From positions 71,874,265-71,938,264 of the forward strand of contig OY776121.1 in the NCBI GenBank assembly GCA_963675135.1: a DNA stretch of 64,000 bases. Reading direction: 5' to 3'. Position numbers and translations under genes: made by a program. Positions 57,783-64,000 of the stretch are shown one piece after another. A model generated the notes under the pieces. The model was not told the DNA's origin, made no database searches, and saw only the letters and a list, made by a program, of their open reading frames with translations. Position 1 is the stretch's first letter. Each line of letters starts with the position of its first letter. The DNA is from Galeopsis tetrahit. Lineage: Eukaryota; Streptophyta; Magnoliopsida; Lamiales; Lamiaceae.

Positions 57783-59914
57783 CAAATTAACTTTATAAAT
57801 AATTGATTTTAAGTTCCCCTCAAGTTAATATAGAGAGAAAAACAAAAAAACTAGATTAAATTAAAGTTGTATCTTATTTCATTTGGAATCAATCTAGATT
57901 GAGTATTTTGCAGGTTGCTTTCATAGAGGAAAGAGTAATACTTAACACTTTATTCGAAGCAAAATTCCAAATTATTCTTTCAAATTTACAAGTTAATCGG
58001 TACACGCATAATAAGTAATGTATTTAAACGTTTCGTCCTACATAAGACGTTCTGACTTCTTCCCAAAAAACGTTGTTGACTTTTTATTTAAAATATGAAG
58101 TAATTAAAAGAAAGAGATTTTTTTATTTTTTTGGGAAGAAAAAATGTACACTATTGTTAAATAGGAATATTTGATTTATTTCTGTTTTAATTTGTTCGTT
58201 GAAGCTTAAGATTTTGGGATAGCTAATTTTAATACGCTACTTTGACAATTTGTGTAGTTTTCTATTTCGCTTCAATCTATGATTTGTTATTCTATTAAAA
58301 TGGTTTATTTATGCTAAAGTAGAATGACATTACTCAACACATTTTAAAAAAAAAATTATATTTATATGCGTGGGCCATCATTTTTAAAAAAAATTAAACT
58401 CGTTACTCAATTATGAATACTTAATAGTGTCTTATAGTCAAGCATAGACAAAATTCAATTAAAGGTTTACTGTCGTATAATTATAAATAGATCTCAACAC
58501 ACGTGTGCATTACGGGGAAATTTTTTACCATAAGGATATGGGTTTCCTACTATTCCGACCGCCTTTGACAAGACAATTTATGCTTCCCAATCCTAATTTT
58601 AATTTAGGACAAATAGGAACTAGACATTGAAGAAAAGAACTCATACTAGATTCCGTGAGGATGTTAATTTCTGTATATATCTTATACTTCTATTTCTTTA
58701 AATTGAATTTTATTTATTTACTGATAAAAAATATGTATATTTCGAAAAGAGTTTGAGTTGACATTCCACATGCTTAAGATGTGTTTGTGCATTCATCAAA
58801 ATCCTTTTTTTTTTTTTTTTGGGTCATGAGAAAAAAAGAAGAAAACCAACATCACCGAGTTTGAAATCCACAGAAAGAAAAACATATATCTATTTTATAT
58901 TTTACATTTTGTCAATACATTTCATTTTAAACATAGTTAAAAAAATATCCACTTTCAATACTGTGTAGGCGACAACTTTTCCATAAGATAATACGGAACC
59001 TTTTCTTTTCTTTTATTAAACTTTAATTTAAAGGTGACTATATTTGAACTTTATTTAATTTAAAATACACATATATTATATGTGGTCAATTCAATGAGTC
59101 ATGAAACACAAAGAAATTGAACGAATTTTTTTTTACGTAACTTGAAACACTTTATCGTATGCTACAAAAATCTCATGTAAGAAAGAAAAAAAAAGGTAAA
59201 TCTCACTCAAGAATCAAGATTAGAACAAAAAATTCCACCACTTTAACACACGGCTTCGATTTTGCACAAAAGAACTTTCTAGAGTTTGATTTTAGTCCAT
59301 TTAAATTGGGGTTCTTGATGGCACATTAATAAGGTTGCGTCTGAAATAACTATTAGAAGAGGGGCCATAAAATAATATCTATCTCTTCAATATTTGTAGC
59401 CACAAAAGCTATTATGATTAAGAAAGCAACTCAATTTGTCATCACTTAATTAAGTCAATAACTTGCATCAAATCAAATGAACTAAAAAGAGGACCCACTG
59501 GATTGAGTTGAGTCTTATTTGTGCTATCAATATTCATTTTCTTGTGAAGACTTCTTCCTTTTTTTTGTTTTTTTTTGTGGGGGTGCCCCTACATAATTTA
59601 TTTGGCTTTGTTTTAATTAAAAATATTAAATACAAGTAACTGAACTCTTCAAATTTCTAATAAATTATTCGCAACCCATCATCCAAAAAACCCATTCATT
59701 CATAGTCTTTGCACTTGTTGGAAAAATGATATAGAAATTTAATTTTATACTTTTGTTTTTAAAATAAGAAAAATTTATATGAAACAGTTTCACATATAAT
59801 ATTAGAGGAGTTTATGACAAAATCATCATACTTTAATGTAGATTAAATAAGACCAGAATAATATTTTTATGGATAAAGAGTTTCACTATATTCCACCCAT
59901 GTCTTATTATCAAA
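57783..59914. other. AT-rich spacer
   Basis: About 2.1 kb with A/T runs. No coding sequence or structured repeat is supported. Confidence 0.5.
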
Positions 59915-60213
59915 TACTCCCTCCGTTTTATAAAGTTTGTCGCATTTCTCATTTTGTATAGAATTAAGAAACATATTTTTTTGACAAATTTATCCCTCAT
60001 TATTTTCTCCCCCTTTCTTCTCTTTTTCCTTTTATTTTTCCACCTTCCTTTTCCACAATTTCTTTGACCTTTCCAAAAAAAGTCGTAATTAATATATTTC
60101 CAAAAGAATAGGGACAATTTAGGAAGATCATTGGTAAAATTAGGAAAAGCGACAAACTTTTTGAAATAAATTTAAAGTCCAAATGCAACAAACTTTTTGG
60201 ATAGGAGGGAGTA
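59915..60213. mobile_element. Stowaway-like MITE
   Basis: TACTCCCTCCGTTTTATAAA at the left and GGATAGGAGGGAGTA at the right are inverted, with TA edges. The subterminal AAAGTTTGTCGCATTTCTC pairs partly with CAAATGCAACAAACTTTTT. About 300 bp, non-coding. Confidence 0.85.
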
Positions 60214-60454
60214 TTATTTTTCTTGTAATAACGTTTCCTTTCACTCCCCCATACCCTAGACCAAGCATTCCTAAATTGATGTAACCAATTAATCAAACAA
60301 ATATGTGCCTAACTATTTAATACTAATGGGTGACATTTTTAATAAAGTATTCATTATTCAATTCAAGATTTAACAATATCTAGATTTCTCAAGAAATTTG
60401 CCTTGTGATCACACGCATGCCTGTTCATTGACACGTGGAATTTGTTGCCTTCAA

Positions 60455-60456
60455 AA

Positions 60457-60493
<37 letters not shown>

Positions 60494-60886
60494 AATTATT
60501 TTTAAAACGACTGCTTATTAATGTCTTTTTACAAGGAAAAAAAACGCCTTATTTCCTTTGACTTGCTTCCCTCTAAGGTACAGTCTTCTTCATCTAGATT
60601 ATCTAAATTCAATAGGAGTATAAAAATACTTGTGATCATCCTTTTCTTGAAAATAGCAACCGACCTTTTCTTGAAACACACAGATAAAGATTGGTTTTTA
60701 ACTTCTTTTAATTAAATACTACTCCGTATTTCTCTTGAAATTGGCGGTGTGAGGGTACCCTTGTTGGCACCTCTTCAACTCTTACGCCACTTTCAGCATT
60801 GGTAATTGATATTTTCCCTTTCAATTAATTGCAGATTAAGAGGCTTCAACTTTTCTTTTGTATAGGAGAGAGAGAGTGAGTGAGGT
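60455..60886 (+). promoter_or_regulatory. Probable promoter and 5' leader of the SKP2A-like gene
   Basis: A (CT)n microsatellite (60458-60491), common in plant leaders and core promoters, lies about 400 bp before the start, and a GAGAGAGAGAGTGAGTGAGG run directly before the ATG. Transcription start not visible. Confidence 0.4.
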
Positions 60887-62986
60887 ATGAAAGAAACAGA
60901 GGGGTTGAATTTGAGTTTTGAGAAGCTGATGGTTTTTGGGGGAGCTGATCATATGAATCAAAGGGGGGTCAGAATAACTGAGTGGAAAGATATTCCCGTG
61001 GAGCTGCTGCTCAGGATTTTGTCTCTTGTGGATGATCCGACGGTCGTTGTGGCTTCTGGGGTTTGCCATGGATGGAGGGACGCTATTTCTTGGGGCCTTA
61101 CTAATCTCTCTTTCGTTTGGTATATATAGGCTTCTCTTCTTATTCATCATTGACATGGTTTATATTTTGTTGTTCTGTTTGTGGGTTATGAGAAATTGTT
61201 TGTTCCAACGTACCTTTTAAGTATGACCTTATTTTCTATTGATTGATGTAGTTTGCAAATAATGGAGGTGTTTGATGTTGAATTTCATAGATAATCCTCT
61301 GGAATTGATGATGCTATTTGTTTCACTTATGTCATGAATCCTCTGTTTCGGTTCTTGTCCTATTTTGTACGTTTTTACGATTTTCTTGATTTATTGGAGT
61401 TATTTGTGATTGATTGTCCTTTTAGGTTTTGCTCTACTTCTTGATGAATTTTTATATCTGATTATTTCAGATTTTGGGTTATGGTTTTCTACAATCGAAA
61501 TAAACTCTTATTTGCCATCAATTTTAGGGGAAATGTGTTTGTTAAATGTAATTCAACTTTGAAAAGATGAATTTGATTCATATTTATCTGTAAAATCAAC
61601 ACACGTGGGTTCCCCATTGAGTATTCTGTATGATTTATATATTTTTTTTTGTTGTTCTTGGTTTTCACTCTTTTTACTGCTGATGCATTTTCCCACTGGA
61701 TATATATATGAAATGATTTTGATTTCTGATATGAACTTGGATGTTGCAAGAAAAATGATTAAGATACGAATTTATATGAATGCTGATTCGATAAGCTAAA
61801 ATATGTTGGTTGCAGGTGCAAGAAGAACCTGAATAATCTGGTCCTTTCGGTAGCTCCCAAGTTCACAAAACTGCATGTTCTAATTTTGAGGCAAGATACG
61901 CCACAACTCCAGGACGATGCTGTTGAAAAAATCGCAGCTCACTGTCACGATCTGCGAGAGTTGGACCTCAGTAAGAGCTTTAGGCTCACCGATCGCTCTT
62001 TGTACGCCTTAGCACGTGGTTGCACGGAACTCGTGAAGCTGAATATTAGCGGTTGTTCAGCCTTCAGTGATTCTGCTGTGGGATATTTGGCGGGGTTTTG
62101 CAGAAAACTGAAAATCTTAAATCTTTGCGGGTGTGTGAAAGCTGCAACCGATAGGGCGCTGAAGGTATATAGCACTGTGAACCTGCCTACTATTTTATCA
62201 TGCAATCTTCAATCTCATTGAGTCTTTGGAACTATCTTATGTAGGCAATTGGGTACAACTGTCATCAAATGCAGTCGTTGAACCTTGGATGGTGTGATCG
62301 CGTTAGTGATGAAGGTGTAAAGAGCTTAGCCTATGGTTGCCCTGATCTTAGAGCCCTAGACTTGTGCGGCTGCGTTCTTATTACAGGTATCTGTGATTTT
62401 GTTCTTTCTGCGTCTTTCTTATTTAATATATGTGCACATACTCTTCAAAAAATCCTGTTGATTTTGTTAAAGTTGGAGCTAAAATGTGTGTTGAAGTCAC
62501 ATCTGAAGCTTTACTTGGCAAAAATGTTAGCATTATTCTTCTGTTGGAAGGTCATATAATCATATTCGACCAATTTGTTTTTTCGATTTGCTTTATGTTA
62601 TGCCTCACGCTAATTCACCAATGTTCCCAGATGAGAGTGTAGTCGCCTTAGCGAACAATTGCCTTCACCTGAAGTCACTCGGCCTATACTTCTGCCAAAA
62701 CATCACGGATAGGGCGATTTACTCGCTAGCACAGAGCCGAGTGAAGAACAAAGTTTGGGCATCTGTGAAAATGAGATACGAGGAGGAAGGACTGACAAAC
62801 CTCAACATCAGCCAGTGCACGGCCCTTACGCCCCCTGCTGTGCAAGCATTATGCGACTCGTTTCCTGCTCTTCATACCTGCCCTGGCAGACATTCCCTCA
62901 TAATCAGCGGCTGCCTCAACTTGACGTCTGTCCACTGCGCATGCGCTGTTCAAGCTCACCGTGCAACACATGCACTTGCCCACTGA
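60887..62986 (+). CDS. SKP2A: F-box/LRR protein, SKP2A-like
   Basis: Substrate receptor of an SCF ubiquitin ligase. Arabidopsis SKP2A targets cell-cycle factors and binds auxin; its proposed substrates there include E2FC/DPB. Exons: 60887-61119, 61816-62164, 62245-62386, 62631-62986; 359 codons against 360 for Arabidopsis SKP2A. The F-box (~32-72) reads EWKDIPVELLLRILSLVDD, then ASGVCHGWRDAI. Leucine-rich repeats follow with the C-type pattern: LRELDLSKSFRLTDRSLYAL, LVKLNISGCSAFSDSAVGYL, MQSLNLGWCDRVSDEGVKSL, LRALDLCGCVLITDESVVAL. The C-terminus (SLIISGCLNLTSVHCACAVQ) is characteristic of SKP2A/B. The start is the first ATG of the frame after the GA-rich leader. Intact; SKP2A versus SKP2B cannot be separated here. 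Confidence 0.95.
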
Positions 62987-64000
62987 GTTTGAGTTTGTTT
63001 GGCGAAAAGAGAATAGGGGGCCATTTGTATATATAACTTTGTGTTTCTTTAAACTATGAGCTCTCTGCATGTTTTGAAGAGTTGAACTAAATGGTTGGGT
63101 ATGTTTATGAGACATTACATTTTGTTGTTTTAATATTCCATCTTAAATAAATCAGATGGTAGAACACTGAAATGTGATTTATACAATTATGATTTGGTGA
63201 ACTAGATTTATAAGTGTGAAAGAAAGAAATCGAAATAATAAATTAATGATAATACGTGAGGAAAATATCTCATTTCTCTTATTTAATAGAATTCAATTAC
63301 CACGAAAAACAAATAGAGAAAAAATTCACATAATTAAATAAAAGGATTATACTAGATGAAATTAAATAAATGTTTGAAGTATTTCATGTAAGATATTAGA
63401 TATGAATAATGTTCCAATCTCCATACCAAATGTCCATTAACCCACCAGATATTCGTAAACAAATTAATTAATTCCTTACTGCTTAAATGATTATAGATTC
63501 CAGCATTGATGATGAATAAATCTGGAAATTCGACAATTAAAAGGAAATATACCCAAATTGCTTTATCCATTAATTCGTCCTAACAAACATATATATGAGG
63601 AAAATTGTCGACCTACACCTAAATATGTGAAGGAATTTTTTTAATGGTATATATTAGACTTTCTTTTGCACATATTCTCTTCATTACAACCTTTCTATTG
63701 CACATATAACATCACATTCATCATTACTTGTTTTTTTTTTTCTTCAAAAAAATCAATAATTAATTGAAACAATCTATTTATGGGACAATTATTTTAAGGG
63801 TTTGACTATTTACACCTCCATTTACGATGGATGCATACTCCCGATTAATGTACCCCTCTAAAATCGGATCAAGATAGATGCACCCCTAATTGTCATAAAT
63901 GACTTCTCTCCATAAAATTTCTATTACTATCCACACCCCCACACAAAAGCCTAATTTTCCCTTCATCATCCATCTCTCATTTCATTTCTCCAAAACAACT
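62987..64000. other. 3' flank of the SKP2A-like gene
   Basis: Short 3' UTR, then AT-rich spacer to the window edge. No gene supported. Confidence 0.5.

Overview
This is a window of plant nuclear DNA, almost certainly from a eudicot. Genes have short GT-AG introns in AT-rich non-coding sequence, and the protein families (a PLS-class PPR protein, ACR ACT-repeat protein, SKP2A-type F-box protein, YSL transporter remnant) are plant-specific. The gaps are full of MITEs, a tRNA-derived SINE, a LINE, a Copia element and a MULE-like element. An asterid such as a Lamiales species would fit, but I cannot name the species.

Layout, left to right: (1) the 3' part of an E-class PPR gene runs off the left edge (1-1368). 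It is followed by a solitary B-type cyclin exon (2348-2446) and a tandem duplication. (2) A tandem pair of complete nine-exon genes for the mitochondrial branched-chain 2-oxoacid dehydrogenase E1-alpha subunit (4263-8949 and 13977-18372). Each locus has two candidate first exons that encode different presequences and end in the same phase. (3) A tandem pair of USP-like/receptor-like cytoplasmic kinase genes (19018-22133 and 23576-28748). The first is a pseudokinase. The second keeps its catalytic motifs but has a one-base frameshift just after DFG. (4) A gene-poor stretch of about 14 kb (28.7-42.5 kb) with a GC-rich A-tailed insert, a 5'-truncated LINE with RNase H and a 14-bp target-site duplication, a YSL transporter pseudogene fragment, minisatellites and a large foldback. 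(5) A complete ACR3-like ACT-domain gene (44187-47712). (6) A SINE, a MULE-like element of about 2.8 kb filled by an AT-rich tandem array, and a degenerate Copia retrotransposon with 175-bp LTRs (53468-57777). (7) A complete SKP2A-like F-box/LRR gene (60887-62986).

All intact genes are on the + strand; the LINE, Copia element and YSL fragment are on the - strand. The genes do not form a pathway. The E1-alpha genes act in mitochondrial Leu/Ile/Val catabolism, the RLCK pair is probably cytoplasmic, ACR3 is a putative amino-acid sensor, and SKP2A is an SCF substrate receptor. The theme of the window is duplication followed by divergence: alternative first exons, gene-conversion-like patches and kinase decay. 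I found no CRISPR array, operon or clearly new multi-gene system. The best leads are the twin first exons of the E1-alpha pair and the kinase frameshift that intron retention would bridge.
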